Shown here: positions 18,328-26,636 of the stretch, in pieces
Layout of the letters: each line of letters starts with the position of its first letter
Numbering within the stretch: position 1 is the stretch's first letter
Origin: Microbispora sp. NBC_01189
GTDB taxonomy: Bacteria > Actinomycetota > Actinomycetes > Streptosporangiales > Streptosporangiaceae
Direction: 5' to 3'
Length of the DNA: 64,000 bases
Assembly (NCBI RefSeq): GCF_036010665.1
Contig: NZ_CP108581.1
Coordinates: forward strand, 4,321,501-4,385,500
Translations under genes and position numbers: made by a program
The notes under the pieces: model-generated
Seen by the model: only the letters and a program-made list of their open reading frames with translations
The model's database searches: none
What the model was told of the DNA's origin: nothing

Positions 18328-21300
18328 TTAGTCCTCCCTGCCTGGGGCGCGTACGCCCGGGGCCGCGAGTGGCCGGGCGTCGCCGATCAGTCCCCGCAGC
18401 TCCCCCGCCCACCGATCGGCGAGCCGCCGGATCGTGGAGGCGTGGTACTGCGCGGGGCGGTAACCGATCTCGGTGCGGATCCGGCCGCCCGTGATGATCG
18501 CTTCGAACTGGAGTGTGTACGGGGTGACGGCGTCCGGGTCGATGTCCGGGCCGAACCCGTCGAGGCGGCGGCCCAGGAGCGGCCGCTCCACGGGCGCCGG
18601 GTCGATGTCGCCGCCGTAGGAGAACAGCACGTCCCCGGTGGGCAGTGCCGCCACCTGAGCCCTGACCCGCTCGTCCGCACTGAGGAACCGCAGCAGGTTG
18701 TCACCCGCGCCGTGGTGCGACGACCAGGTCCGGAGTTGGTCCGCGACCGCCGGGACGACGCCGGGGAGATCCTCCTGAGGGTCGATCTCCAGGAGCACCG
18801 GGACGTTGAGGACCAGCCAGCCGGCGGTCCGCGAGAGGTCCACGCCGTCGAGGAAGCCCTCCCGGCCGTGGCCGACCACGTCGACCAGGAACCGTCCCCG
18901 GCCCGTCCAGCGCGCCAGCGCCCGGGCCGCCGCCGCGAGCAGGAGGACGTCCAGCGGCTCCTGCTCGACCTCGACCGCCCGCCGGCGCAGCGCCGCCGTC
19001 TCGCCGGGGTCCAGCGTCGCGGCCTCGCCGTGCGTCAGGATCCCGGCGCCGGGCGCGCCGGGGACGTCCAGCGGCAGCGGCTCGACCCGGGTCCCCGCCC
19101 GCGCCGTCCACCGGGGCAGCTCCGCGCGTGCCTCCGTGCTCTGCGCGTACGCGCTGAGCCGCTCGGCCCAGGCCGTCACCGGCAGGGGCACCGGGTCGAG
19201 GACGATCGGGCCGCCGCGCCGCACCTGTTCCCAGGCCTGCTGCAGGTCGCCGAGCAGGATGCGCCAGGTGATCCCGTCGATCGCCAGGTGATGGAAGATC
19301 ACCAGCAGCCGCGCCGGACGCCCGGGGCCGAAGGTGAACAGGGCGAACGCGCACAGCCGCCCGTCCTCCGGGCTCATGGCCAGGTGCAGCTCCCGCTCGT
19401 GCCGGGCGAGCTCCGCCTCCTGCTCCCCGGGATCGGCGGAGGCGAGGTCGACATGGGTGAACGGATCGCACACCGCAGGGCCGGGGTCGGTCTGCCGCAT
19501 GCCTTCGGGGGTGGCGGTGAAGCGCATGCGCAACGACTGGTGGTGCGCGACCAGCGCCCGCACCGCCCGGTGCAGGGCGCCGGCGTCCACGTCGCACGGC
19601 ACTTCGAAGCGCTGCGACTGGTTGAAGTGGCCGGGGGTGACCAGCCCGAGGCCGAAGAACCATGCCTGCAGGGGCAGCAACGGCGCCGAGCCGGTCGCCG
19701 GCACGGCCTCTCCGGCCGTCGTCGTATTCGCCGTCCGCGTCCCGTTGGCCGCCACGGCCGTTCGCGCCGCGTCTCCCGCATGCGCCGCGTTCGCGGTCTG
19801 CATGGCCTCGGTGGCCTCGGTGGCCTCGGTGGCCTCGGTGGTCACCGCGGCCAGCGCGGCCACGGTCTGGTGCTTGAACACCTCGCGCAGGGTGAGGCGC
19901 AGGCCGCTCTGGTTCGCCTTCGCGATGAGCTGGACCGCGAGCATCGAGTTGCCGTGGACGAAGAAGCCGGTGCCCACATCGACGTCGGTCCGCCCGAGCA
20001 CGGATCGGAAGACCTCCAGCAGCCGCCGCTCCATCTCGGTGCGCGGCGGCCGTCCCGTGTCCCCTTCGACGCCGGCTTCCGGCTGGTGCCGTTCGCCGCC
20101 GCGCGCCCGCACGGCCTGGAGGATCTGCGCGGCCGTCGTCGGCCCGGCCGGGCCGACGACGGCCCGCCGCCTGGGCCGCCGGGAGGCACCCGCACCGGGG
20201 ACGACCCCCGGGACGGGACCGGTGGCAGCCCCGGAGCCGGGACCAGGGGTGCCTCCGGAGGCGGTCGCGGCGGCGGGACCGCTCGCGGCCTGGCTGCGGC
20301 CCGTCCACCCGACCGGGATCGTGGTCGTCGCGCCGTCCGATACGGCGGCGTCACCGCCCGCCAGACCCGCCAGGTAGGCGCGCATCGCGTCGTTGCGCGG
20401 CGTCGCGCGGTACGGGAAGGCGAACGTGGCGCAGCCATGGGCGGTCGCGGCCTCGGTGAGCCGGTCGAGCACCCGGTCCTCGACGCCCTTGCCCAGCACC
20501 GGGCAGGTCAGTACCCACGCGTCGACGACCAGTGTCCCGCCGTCGGGATGGGCCACCACCACGCCGCTGAACCCGTGGTCGCCGAAGCGGTCGCTGACCG
20601 TCACACCCCAGCGGATCGACCCCGGGGCAAGCCCCTCGAACCGCTCCTCGAACCGTTCGGCGGGCCACTCCGCGCCGTCCAGGTGGAACTCCGCGACCCG
20701 TCTGGTGAGGTCCGCCGCCGCCTCGTACAGGTCGGGCGACAGCGGTGTGCAGGTGACGACCAGGCGCAGGCTCGCGAGAAAGCCCTCCAGGGTCGGCGGC
20801 GTGTCCGGCGCGCTCGCCTCGCCGGATACGTCCCGGTCACCGGCCTTCGGCGGCGACTGGTCGGTGAGGGCGCCGCCGTTCAGCAGCTCCGGCCAGCGCT
20901 CCCGGTCCGGAGGCAGCTCCAGCGTCTCCACCTGCGGCAACTCGCGGGCGACGGCCGCGACGGCGGCGCCGTCGGTGCTCAGGAAGACGATCCGGTCGCG
21001 GCCTGCCGACAACCGCTCCGCCAGGTCGCGGATCTGCTCGGTACGGCCCGGTCCCGCCTGGTCGCACAGTGCGACGGCGGCTCCCGCGCGGACCGCCTCG
21101 GCGAGGTAGGCCCGCAGGCTCGTCTCGGGGCCGCCCTGTCCCCGGTCGCCGGCGAGGAGCCCGGCGTCGAGGACGAACAACCGGCTCCCGGAGCGGCGGG
21201 CGAGCACGACGGCCCTGCCGATCCGCCGGCCCAGCAGGTGGAAGTACTCCTCCGAGTACGGGATCCGGGCGGCGGCGAGCAGAGCGGGGTTGCAGGCGTT

Positions 21301-21933
21301 GGCGCTGCCGATCGCGCGGGCCACGGCCTCCCCGTCCACGATCGACACGCCCTCGCGACCGGCGAGCAGGCGGCGCGCCGACTCCCGTGCCCGGGTCGCG
21401 GACGCGAACACGCCGGCGGCGTTGCCGTCGTCGCCCACCCCCGTGGGCCGGATCTCGGGCACCGGCGGAAGCGTGAACAGCAGCCGCGCGCCCCACCGCC
21501 CGGCCGCGTCCAGGCAGATGTCCGCGACCTCCCGCAGATCCGGCTCGTACGCCGGGAGGTCGTCGAGCGGGAGTCCCCGGCCGGCCCACAGGTCCTCAAG
21601 CCGGGGTGCGACGACGAGGATCTCCGGCCCGTAGCGCGCGGTCTCCGAGGCGTCGTCGAGGCACTGCCGCTGGATCTGGTCGTACGGCCCGACTCGCAGG
21701 TCCGCGCGGACATCCGCGTCGTCAAGGGCGGTGCCGAGGTAGGGGACGAGCGGATCGACGGTGAAGGTCGACAGCAGCGCCACCCGTAAGGCACCGGCCG
21801 GGGCCTCGCGTGCCATCTTCGGCCAGCGCAGCCGCGCCCGCAGCCGCTCGGCGGCCGAGCCGCTGCCGGAGACGGCGGCGGCGCCGGGACCGGAACCGGG
21901 GTCCGTGCCGGGGCCGTACGACGGGTCGGTCAC
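18328..21933 (-). CDS. FkbH-like (degenerate HAD) - ACP - epimerisation-like domain protein
   Basis: The GTG at 21933 is preceded by AGGAGG with 7 bp spacing and overlaps the E2 stop as GTGA; 1201 residues. Residues 40-560 follow the FkbH plan: an N-terminal domain (VALLSTFTVDPLVPYLG), a HAD-like core and a GNAT-like end (VSDRFGDHGFSGVV, TCPVLGKGVEDRVL). Canonical FkbH has DLDNTLW; here the motif is FVLDAGLLAGD (first Asp 256), so the second Asp is lost and phosphatase activity is doubtful. A carrier domain follows (Ser663 in HGNSML). Residues 751-1185 are epimerisation-domain-like: PLQAWFF, HFNQSQRF, FHHLAIDGITWRIL, LSRTAGW. Its EGHGRE motif is VGHGRE, losing the Glu considered catalytic in TycA. 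FkbH proteins normally load glyceryl from 1,3-bisphosphoglycerate; with E1/E2 genes next door this one may load another acyl unit. Confidence 0.88.
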   Translation of the reverse strand: MTDPSYGPGTDPGSGPGAAAVSGSGSAAERLRARLRWPKMAREAPAGALRVALLSTFTVDPLVPYLGTALDDADVRADLRVGPYDQIQRQCLDDASETARYGPEILVVAPRLEDLWAGRGLPLDDLPAYEPDLREVADICLDAAGRWGARLLFTLPPVPEIRPTGVGDDGNAAGVFASATRARESARRLLAGREGVSIVDGEAVARAIGSANACNPALLAAARIPYSEEYFHLLGRRIGRAVVLARRSGSRLFVLDAGLLAGDRGQGGPETSLRAYLAEAVRAGAAVALCDQAGPGRTEQIRDLAERLSAGRDRIVFLSTDGAAVAAVARELPQVETLELPPDRERWPELLNGGALTDQSPPKAGDRDVSGEASAPDTPPTLEGFLASLRLVVTCTPLSPDLYEAAADLTRRVAEFHLDGAEWPAERFEERFEGLAPGSIRWGVTVSDRFGDHGFSGVVVAHPDGGTLVVDAWVLTCPVLGKGVEDRVLDRLTEAATAHGCATFAFPYRATPRNDAMRAYLAGLAGGDAAVSDGATTTIPVGWTGRSQAASGPAAATASGGTPGPGSGAATGPVPGVVPGAGASRRPRRRAVVGPAGPTTAAQILQAVRARGGERHQPEAGVEGDTGRPPRTEMERRLLEVFRSVLGRTDVDVGTGFFVHGNSMLAVQLIAKANQSGLRLTLREVFKHQTVAALAAVTTEATEATEATEAMQTANAAHAGDAARTAVAANGTRTANTTTAGEAVPATGSAPLLPLQAWFFGLGLVTPGHFNQSQRFEVPCDVDAGALHRAVRALVAHHQSLRMRFTATPEGMRQTDPGPAVCDPFTHVDLASADPGEQEAELARHERELHLAMSPEDGRLCAFALFTFGPGRPARLLVIFHHLAIDGITWRILLGDLQQAWEQVRRGGPIVLDPVPLPVTAWAERLSAYAQSTEARAELPRWTARAGTRVEPLPLDVPGAPGAGILTHGEAATLDPGETAALRRRAVEVEQEPLDVLLLAAAARALARWTGRGRFLVDVVGHGREGFLDGVDLSRTAGWLVLNVPVLLEIDPQEDLPGVVPAVADQLRTWSSHHGAGDNLLRFLSADERVRAQVAALPTGDVLFSYGGDIDPAPVERPLLGRRLDGFGPDIDPDAVTPYTLQFEAIITGGRIRTEIGYRPAQYHASTIRRLADRWAGELRGLIGDARPLAAPGVRAPGRED
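19804..19839. repeat. Four 9-bp tandem repeats in the ACP to E-domain linker
   Basis: The unit GGCCTCGGT occurs four times in a row, encoding Glu-Ala-Thr repeats (EATEATEATEA, about residues 700-710) just after the carrier domain. Frame-preserving minisatellite-like linker expansion. Confidence 0.9.
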
Positions 21934-23162
21934 CACGTCACCTCCTGCGGCCGTTCCATCGCCGCCTTGAACGCCGTCATGAACTCGGCGGCGTCGCGTC
22001 CGTTGATCACTCTGTGGTCGTAGGCGAGACCGGCCGCGAGGTAGGCCCGCCGCCCCACCCGGCCCGTCTCGTCGTCGAGGACCAGCTCGGTCTGCACCGA
22101 GGGGATCGACACCATGCACACCTGCGGGGGAAGGATGAGGGGAATGGCGGCGAGCACGTCGGGGTCGCTGTTCAGCGAGACCGACAGATGTCCCTCGGCC
22201 AGGTCGGCCGCGCGGAAGGAGTCCCGGAGCGCGGCGACGCGCAGCTCCATGACGCGGTCGGCGATCTCGCCCAGGCCGCGCGCGCCGGCGTCCTCCACAA
22301 GCGGGACGAACAGCCCGGTGCCCACGTCGACGGTGACCCCGATGTCGGTGCGTCCGCCGGGAGGGCGCAGCCGGTGCCCGTCCTCCAGGCGGCTGAAGAA
22401 CACGGGGAAAGCGGGCCGCAGACCGGCCAGGATCCTGATCGCCGCCTCGGGGACGCCGGCCGCCGTCCCGTTCGCCGCGTTCCACTCGCGCAGGTGGCCC
22501 AGGAGGGCGTCGCAGTACACCTTCATGACCAGGAACGCGGCGGGCACTGACTGGTGCGACCGGGTCACCACCCTCGCGATCGCCTGCTGACGCGGCGACA
22601 ACGACGCGCCGGACGGCCCCGTCGGCACGGGCCGCGGCACGGACCGCGGTGCGGGCTCCGATGAGGGCTCCGGCGAGGGCTCCGGCGAGGGCTCCGCCCG
22701 CGCGGCCACTCGTGCGGCCATTCGCGCGGCCAGCGCCTCGACGTCGGCGCGCTGGACGATCCGCTTGCCGAGTGAGCGGAGCTGGGCCGTGGTCAGCCCC
22801 GCCTCCTCGCTCAGCCTGCGGGCCGGCTCGGTGAGCACGAACGTCCCGCCCTCGCCGTCCACACGCGTCCCACCGGTCTCCGGTCGGCCGCTTCCGCCCT
22901 GTCCGGCCAGGTAGTCAAGCCGTTCCCGCTCGTCGGCGAAGACGTAGCCGATCACCTCGCCGACCCGGCACTCGGCCCCGGCGGGCACCGCCGCGTGCAG
23001 GATCCCGGTGATCTCGCTGTGGATGTCGGCGGCGGCCTTCGACGTCTCGACCACGGCGACGACCGCCGTCTCCTCGACCTCCGTCCCGTCGGCGCGGGTC
23101 CACTCGACGAGCCGGCAGGTGTCGTCGTTGCTGTTCAGCCTGGGCACTTCTAGGGCGCGCAT
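21930..23162 (-). CDS. 2-oxoacid dehydrogenase E2-type acyltransferase with lipoyl domain
   Basis: This 410-residue protein shows the three-part E2 plan. The lipoyl domain (about 1-80) has its lysine in ETSKAAADIHSE; a peripheral-subunit binding motif follows at about 108-145 (TEPARRLSEEAGL); after a Pro/Ser/Glu linker (EPSPEPSPEPSSEP) comes the acyltransferase core (about 190-405). The catalytic motif reads DHRVINGRDAAEF, so the usual Asp of DHRxxDG is Asn while the His is kept. It overlaps E1 beta by 13 bp and the FkbH-like gene by 3-4 bp. It should accept an acyl group on its lipoyl arm from E1 and pass it to CoA or, more interestingly, to the carrier domain of the adjacent loading protein. 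No E3 gene is in the window. Confidence 0.93.
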   Translation of the reverse strand: MRALEVPRLNSNDDTCRLVEWTRADGTEVEETAVVAVVETSKAAADIHSEITGILHAAVPAGAECRVGEVIGYVFADERERLDYLAGQGGSGRPETGGTRVDGEGGTFVLTEPARRLSEEAGLTTAQLRSLGKRIVQRADVEALAARMAARVAARAEPSPEPSPEPSSEPAPRSVPRPVPTGPSGASLSPRQQAIARVVTRSHQSVPAAFLVMKVYCDALLGHLREWNAANGTAAGVPEAAIRILAGLRPAFPVFFSRLEDGHRLRPPGGRTDIGVTVDVGTGLFVPLVEDAGARGLGEIADRVMELRVAALRDSFRAADLAEGHLSVSLNSDPDVLAAIPLILPPQVCMVSIPSVQTELVLDDETGRVGRRAYLAAGLAYDHRVINGRDAAEFMTAFKAAMERPQEVTW

Positions 23163-24175
23163 GCCACCATCCGTTCGCGCACTCGGGTGACGATGTCCTC
23201 GGTCTGCACGACGACCCGACGTTCGAGGTGCCGCGCGGCGGGGATGACCCGGTCGCGGGAGCCGATCAGGCCGACGGGACCGGACAGCCGGTCCCAGCAG
23301 GTCTCGGCCAGGCGCTGCGCCACCTCGGCGCCCCAGGTGGCTCCGGGCGTGCTCTCCTCGGCGACGAAGACGTGCCGGGCCCGCGCGACGTCGTCAAGGA
23401 TCGGCTCGGGATCGAGGGGGTAGAGTCGGGAGGCGACGGCGACGGTCACGTCGATCTCGTCCTCCAGCAGCAGGGTCCTGGCCGCATCGAGGGCGCGGGA
23501 GACCATCCCGCCGGCGACGATCAGCAGGCATCCGCCGCCGTCCACGGCGGAGGTCACGCGGGCCCAGTGGCGTTCGTCGTCGGCGTACTCGTAGCCGAAC
23601 AGCTCGTCGATCGGCCCCGGCGCGCGCATGCGCTGCCCGTACACCGTCTTGTTCTCGAAGAACATGCCGGGGCGGCCCGAGCCCAGCATGCGGCGCAGGA
23701 CGTCCAGGGTGTCGTGCAGGGGGGACAGCTCGTACAGGTCCAGGTCGGGGATGCCGACGAAGTGCTTCTGGAGGCTCTGGCTGTGCGTCGGGCCGTACCC
23801 GCGGTTGGCGCCCGTGGGCACCCGCACGACGACCGGCACGGGCAGGGTCTCGCCGAACATCGAGACCGACTTGGCCGAGACGTTGAGGATCTGGTCGAAG
23901 CACAGCGCGGCGAAGTCGCCGAACATCATCTCCACGATCGCGCGGTTGCCCGTGAGCGCCAGGCCGTTGGCCACCCCCACGATGCCGTTCTCACTGATCG
24001 GGGTGGACAGCACCCGGCCGGGATACTTCGTGGACAGCCCGGCGGTGACCTTGAACGCCCCGCCGTAGGGGTCGGCCACGTCCTCGCCGAGCAGGAACAG
24101 CCGGGGATCCTCGGCGAGCAGCGTGTGCAGCGCGCCGTTGAGGTTGTCGAGGACCCGGTCGGTGGTGGTCAGCAC
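23150..24175 (-). CDS. 2-oxoacid dehydrogenase E1 component, beta subunit
   Basis: The GTG at 24175 begins LTTTDRVLDNLNGALHTLLAEDP and overlaps the alpha-subunit gene by 7 bp; 341 residues, normal for the family. E1-beta hallmarks include LLGEDVADPYGGAFKVT, TPISENGIVGVANGLAL and FGDFAALCFDQILN, followed by the C-terminal transketolase-like domain (LLIVAGGMVSRALDAA). Together with the alpha subunit it forms the thiamine-diphosphate enzyme that decarboxylates a 2-oxoacid, or cleaves a ketose, and hands the two-carbon or larger acyl unit to E2. Confidence 0.94.
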   Translation of the reverse strand: MLTTTDRVLDNLNGALHTLLAEDPRLFLLGEDVADPYGGAFKVTAGLSTKYPGRVLSTPISENGIVGVANGLALTGNRAIVEMMFGDFAALCFDQILNVSAKSVSMFGETLPVPVVVRVPTGANRGYGPTHSQSLQKHFVGIPDLDLYELSPLHDTLDVLRRMLGSGRPGMFFENKTVYGQRMRAPGPIDELFGYEYADDERHWARVTSAVDGGGCLLIVAGGMVSRALDAARTLLLEDEIDVTVAVASRLYPLDPEPILDDVARARHVFVAEESTPGATWGAEVAQRLAETCWDRLSGPVGLIGSRDRVIPAARHLERRVVVQTEDIVTRVRERMVACAP

Positions 24176-25068
24176 GGCACCGCCGCCCACCGCGCCGGCT
24201 CGCGGGCCAGGACCTCGTGGACGGCCGCCTCCACGGTGGCGCGGGCCGCCGCGTCCGCCGCCTCGACCCGGCCGGGGAAGTGGCGGGAGTAGGCGGCGAG
24301 CCAGTCGCGCTCGCGAAGGGCCCGCACCTCGTCCGCGTCGCGGGTGTCGTCGCCCTTGCTGTGCGGCCCGAGCCGTACGGTGTCGAACTCGACGACCAGC
24401 GGCCCGCCGCCGTCGCGCACCCGGCGCAGACACGGCTTCAGCTCGCCGCGGATCTCCATCACGTCCCGCGAGGTGACGAGCCGGTAGGCGGCGTCGAAGG
24501 CCTCCGCCCGGCCGCGTACGGACCCCGCGAGGTGGTGGCGCAGCGGCGTCGTCTGCGCGATGTGGTTGTTCTCGACGGCGAGCACGAGCGGCACCTCCCA
24601 GAGGCGGGCCATGTTGAGCGCCTCGTACACCGCGCCCTCGCCGAACGTGCCGTCGCCGACATAGGCGAGCGCGAGCGCGCCGCCGCCCTCGCGCCGCAGG
24701 TGCAGCGCGGCGCCGACGGCGACCGGGACGCTCTCGCCCTGCACCCCGCTGGAGAGGTAGGTGCCCCGCCGGAGATGCTGGCTGCCGCCGACCCCGCGGC
24801 ACACCCCGCCTTCCCGGCCGGTGATCTCGGCCAGCAGCGGGACGGGGTCGCGGAAGCGCGCGAGGTAGTGGCCGTGGCCGCGGTGGTTGCTGAACAGATG
24901 GTCGCCGTCGCGCAGCAGCGGAGCGAGCGCCACGGGAACGTACTCCTGCCCGATGCAGGTGTGCGTCGTGCCGTCGATCAGCCCCTGGCCGAACAGTCGC
25001 AGCAACTCCTCCTCGAAGCGGCGGATGAGGAGCATCAGGTAGAGGTCGTCGTCGCCGGGGCTACGCAT
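24169..25068 (-). CDS. 2-oxoacid dehydrogenase E1 component, alpha subunit
   Basis: The 299-residue protein contains THTCIGQE near the N-terminus and the thiamine-diphosphate motif GDGTFGEGAVYEALN ending in VLAVENN (about 155-190), typical of PDH/BCKDH/acetoin-type E1 alpha. The phosphorylation-loop-like region HSKGDDTRD is kept. Its ATG at 25068 overlaps the dioxygenase stop by 8 bp. Substrate is not evident: pyruvate and branched-chain oxoacids are possible. In naphthyridinomycin and quinocarcin clusters, E1/E2 homologues take a hydroxyacetyl unit from a ketose phosphate, and the absence of E3 here fits such a non-oxidative reaction, but that is inference. Confidence 0.94.
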   Translation of the reverse strand: MRSPGDDDLYLMLLIRRFEEELLRLFGQGLIDGTTHTCIGQEYVPVALAPLLRDGDHLFSNHRGHGHYLARFRDPVPLLAEITGREGGVCRGVGGSQHLRRGTYLSSGVQGESVPVAVGAALHLRREGGGALALAYVGDGTFGEGAVYEALNMARLWEVPLVLAVENNHIAQTTPLRHHLAGSVRGRAEAFDAAYRLVTSRDVMEIRGELKPCLRRVRDGGGPLVVEFDTVRLGPHSKGDDTRDADEVRALRERDWLAAYSRHFPGRVEAADAAARATVEAAVHEVLAREPARWAAVPC

Positions 25069-26305
25069 GCGGCGCTCCGGGGTCGTCCGAGGCGAGCGGT
25101 CCAGTGAACAGGCGGTTGTCCAGCGCGTCGCGGAGATAGGGGACGCCCTCGGTGTAGCCGGTGCCGACCTCCGCGCCGATCATGCGGGACGCCATTTTCC
25201 AGTGCGTACGCTTCCAGCGCTGGTGCACCCTCTCCAGCTCCGCCGCCGCCTCCCGCACCAAGGTGATTTCATGTTCATCTATCGCCCGCCGGATCATTGA
25301 ATCCTTGATTAACGAGCTCACATCGCTCCACCCGGCCTCGACGCGGTCGCGCACGCGCGGCACCTCTCCGTACGCGGGTGATTCGAGGCGCCGCGGGGAA
25401 GGAGCGGAGCAGTAGGTCTCGAAAGTCTTGTACGCCTCGGACTGGATGGCGCTCGCACCCACCGTGTAGGCGCGGAAAATCTGGAAGGAATCCGGCTTCA
25501 TCGTCGCGAGGAGCGAGAACAGGCCGCGAACCGCCGACAGCGTTTCCGCGCACCGGACGATGCCGGCCGCCGCGTTCTCCGCGTCGTCGCGGGCCGCTGC
25601 GGCGACGGCGTCGCGCATTTCCGCGGCCATCGCTGCGAATGTGACCTCGAAGGCCTGCAGGACGCGAATGAACATGTACTCGTCGTGCACCACGAACACC
25701 GGCTGAATGGACAGCGAGAGCCGGAGGAGCAGGTCGTCCGGCGCGCCGGCCAGGAGCGCGGCGGCGGTCCGCGCGGGGTCGCGCGGGGGTCCGGCCGGAT
25801 CCGGATCCGGAGGCGTGGCGGCCGAAAGGGCCGCGTCGAGGAGGGCGAGCCGCTTGCGGGTGAGCGCGGCGTCGGGGCGTCGTTCTGGCAGCCGGTCGTG
25901 TGTCCCGTCGCGGGCGCCCAGCTCAAAGGCGCGCAGGTCGGCCAGCAGCGGCCCGAACCACCGCTCGCGCTGGCGCCGCCCGGTGGCCGCGTCCGCCTCG
26001 GGCGTCAGGCCGAACAGGCCGAGCCCGAGATAGGAGCTGTAGGTGTAGGTGCCGTCCCACTTGTCGAGGGCGACGGCGAGGAAGTCGTCGAGCGGCGCCC
26101 GGTCGCGGCGGGCTCCGGCGGCCGGCGCGAGCGACCGGCGGACGGATGCGAGCCTCCGGAGCAGCGGCTCCGGGGCGAAATGCTTTCCATGACGGCGAAA
26201 ACACGACATGACGGCTTCGTATGGGAAGTATTCGGGACCGTCGTTCTCGTCCCACGCGGCGAGCTCATCGAGCAAACCGTGCGGGATCGTCGCGGCGTGC
26301 GTCAC
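25061..26305 (-). CDS. Tryptophan 2,3-dioxygenase-like haem protein
   Basis: The 414-residue protein opens the operon. Family signatures: GTYTYSSYLGLGLFGL, VVHDEYMFIRVLQAFE and, near the C-terminus, RTHWKMASRMIGAEVGTGYT ending GVPYLR; its His should be the proximal haem ligand. TDO normally cleaves the indole ring to N-formylkynurenine. Two oddities are visible. About 120 residues separate SYL from HDE, against roughly 20 in ordinary bacterial TDO, giving a longer protein. The distal-His segment, normally QHQTSEL, reads VLQAFEV, so the distal His is replaced by Leu. It may therefore perform a related chemistry, as MarE and other haem-dependent aromatic oxygenases do. With the halogenase it could make a chlorokynurenine-type residue. 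No kynurenine formamidase is seen. Confidence 0.85.
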   Translation of the reverse strand: MTHAATIPHGLLDELAAWDENDGPEYFPYEAVMSCFRRHGKHFAPEPLLRRLASVRRSLAPAAGARRDRAPLDDFLAVALDKWDGTYTYSSYLGLGLFGLTPEADAATGRRQRERWFGPLLADLRAFELGARDGTHDRLPERRPDAALTRKRLALLDAALSAATPPDPDPAGPPRDPARTAAALLAGAPDDLLLRLSLSIQPVFVVHDEYMFIRVLQAFEVTFAAMAAEMRDAVAAAARDDAENAAAGIVRCAETLSAVRGLFSLLATMKPDSFQIFRAYTVGASAIQSEAYKTFETYCSAPSPRRLESPAYGEVPRVRDRVEAGWSDVSSLIKDSMIRRAIDEHEITLVREAAAELERVHQRWKRTHWKMASRMIGAEVGTGYTEGVPYLRDALDNRLFTGPLASDDPGAPHA

Positions 26306-26453
26306 CCACTCAGCCCCCGTTGCCTTGTCGGGTCATCATGTGTCTTTGTCGGATCCAAAAAAAGGCAGCCGGAAACGACTCGAAGACGACAATGCCCCCA
26401 TTGACGATGTCCGAAAGATCGGTTTTTTGCAGACATGCACTAGCCCCGGGAGC

Positions 26454-26483
26454 AGTCTGTGGGAGTTGTCGAGCGGATGTCAA
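26454..26483 (-). promoter_or_regulatory. Candidate promoter for the leftward biosynthetic operon
   Basis: On the minus strand TTGACA (26483-26478) is followed 18 bp later by CAGACT (26459-26454). This would leave a leader of about 140 nt before the dioxygenase ATG at 26305. The -35 is perfect and the -10 is weak. Confidence 0.4.
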
Positions 26484-26573
26484 CCCTCATTCTGATTGCG
26501 GTAAAAACTGGATATCTGGCCGATCGTGCCTGTATGTCCGATTTCTGGAAGTCGTGACGTCGGGAAATACGGC

Positions 26574-26603
26574 TTGACGAAAGCGGCAAAAGGTGTCTAG
26601 CGT
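26574..26603 (+). promoter_or_regulatory. Candidate promoter for the carbamoyltransferase gene
   Basis: TTGACG (26574-26579), 18-bp spacer, TAGCGT (26598-26603), about 30 bp before the GTG start. The 330-bp divergent region 26306-26636 is AT-richer than its surroundings and holds no other gene. No regulator gene belonging to the cluster is visible in the window. Confidence 0.45.
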
Positions 26604-26636
26604 CACTGCGAAACCGATTTGCACCCGGGGGGGCTC

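Noticed and set aside
19804-19839. CRISPR-like or regulatory repeat array
   Set aside because: Unit is 9 bp, in frame inside a coding linker and without spacers.
26391-26431. Terminator from the T-run near 26421
   Set aside because: No stable stem precedes the T-run; the region is better explained as a divergent promoter zone.
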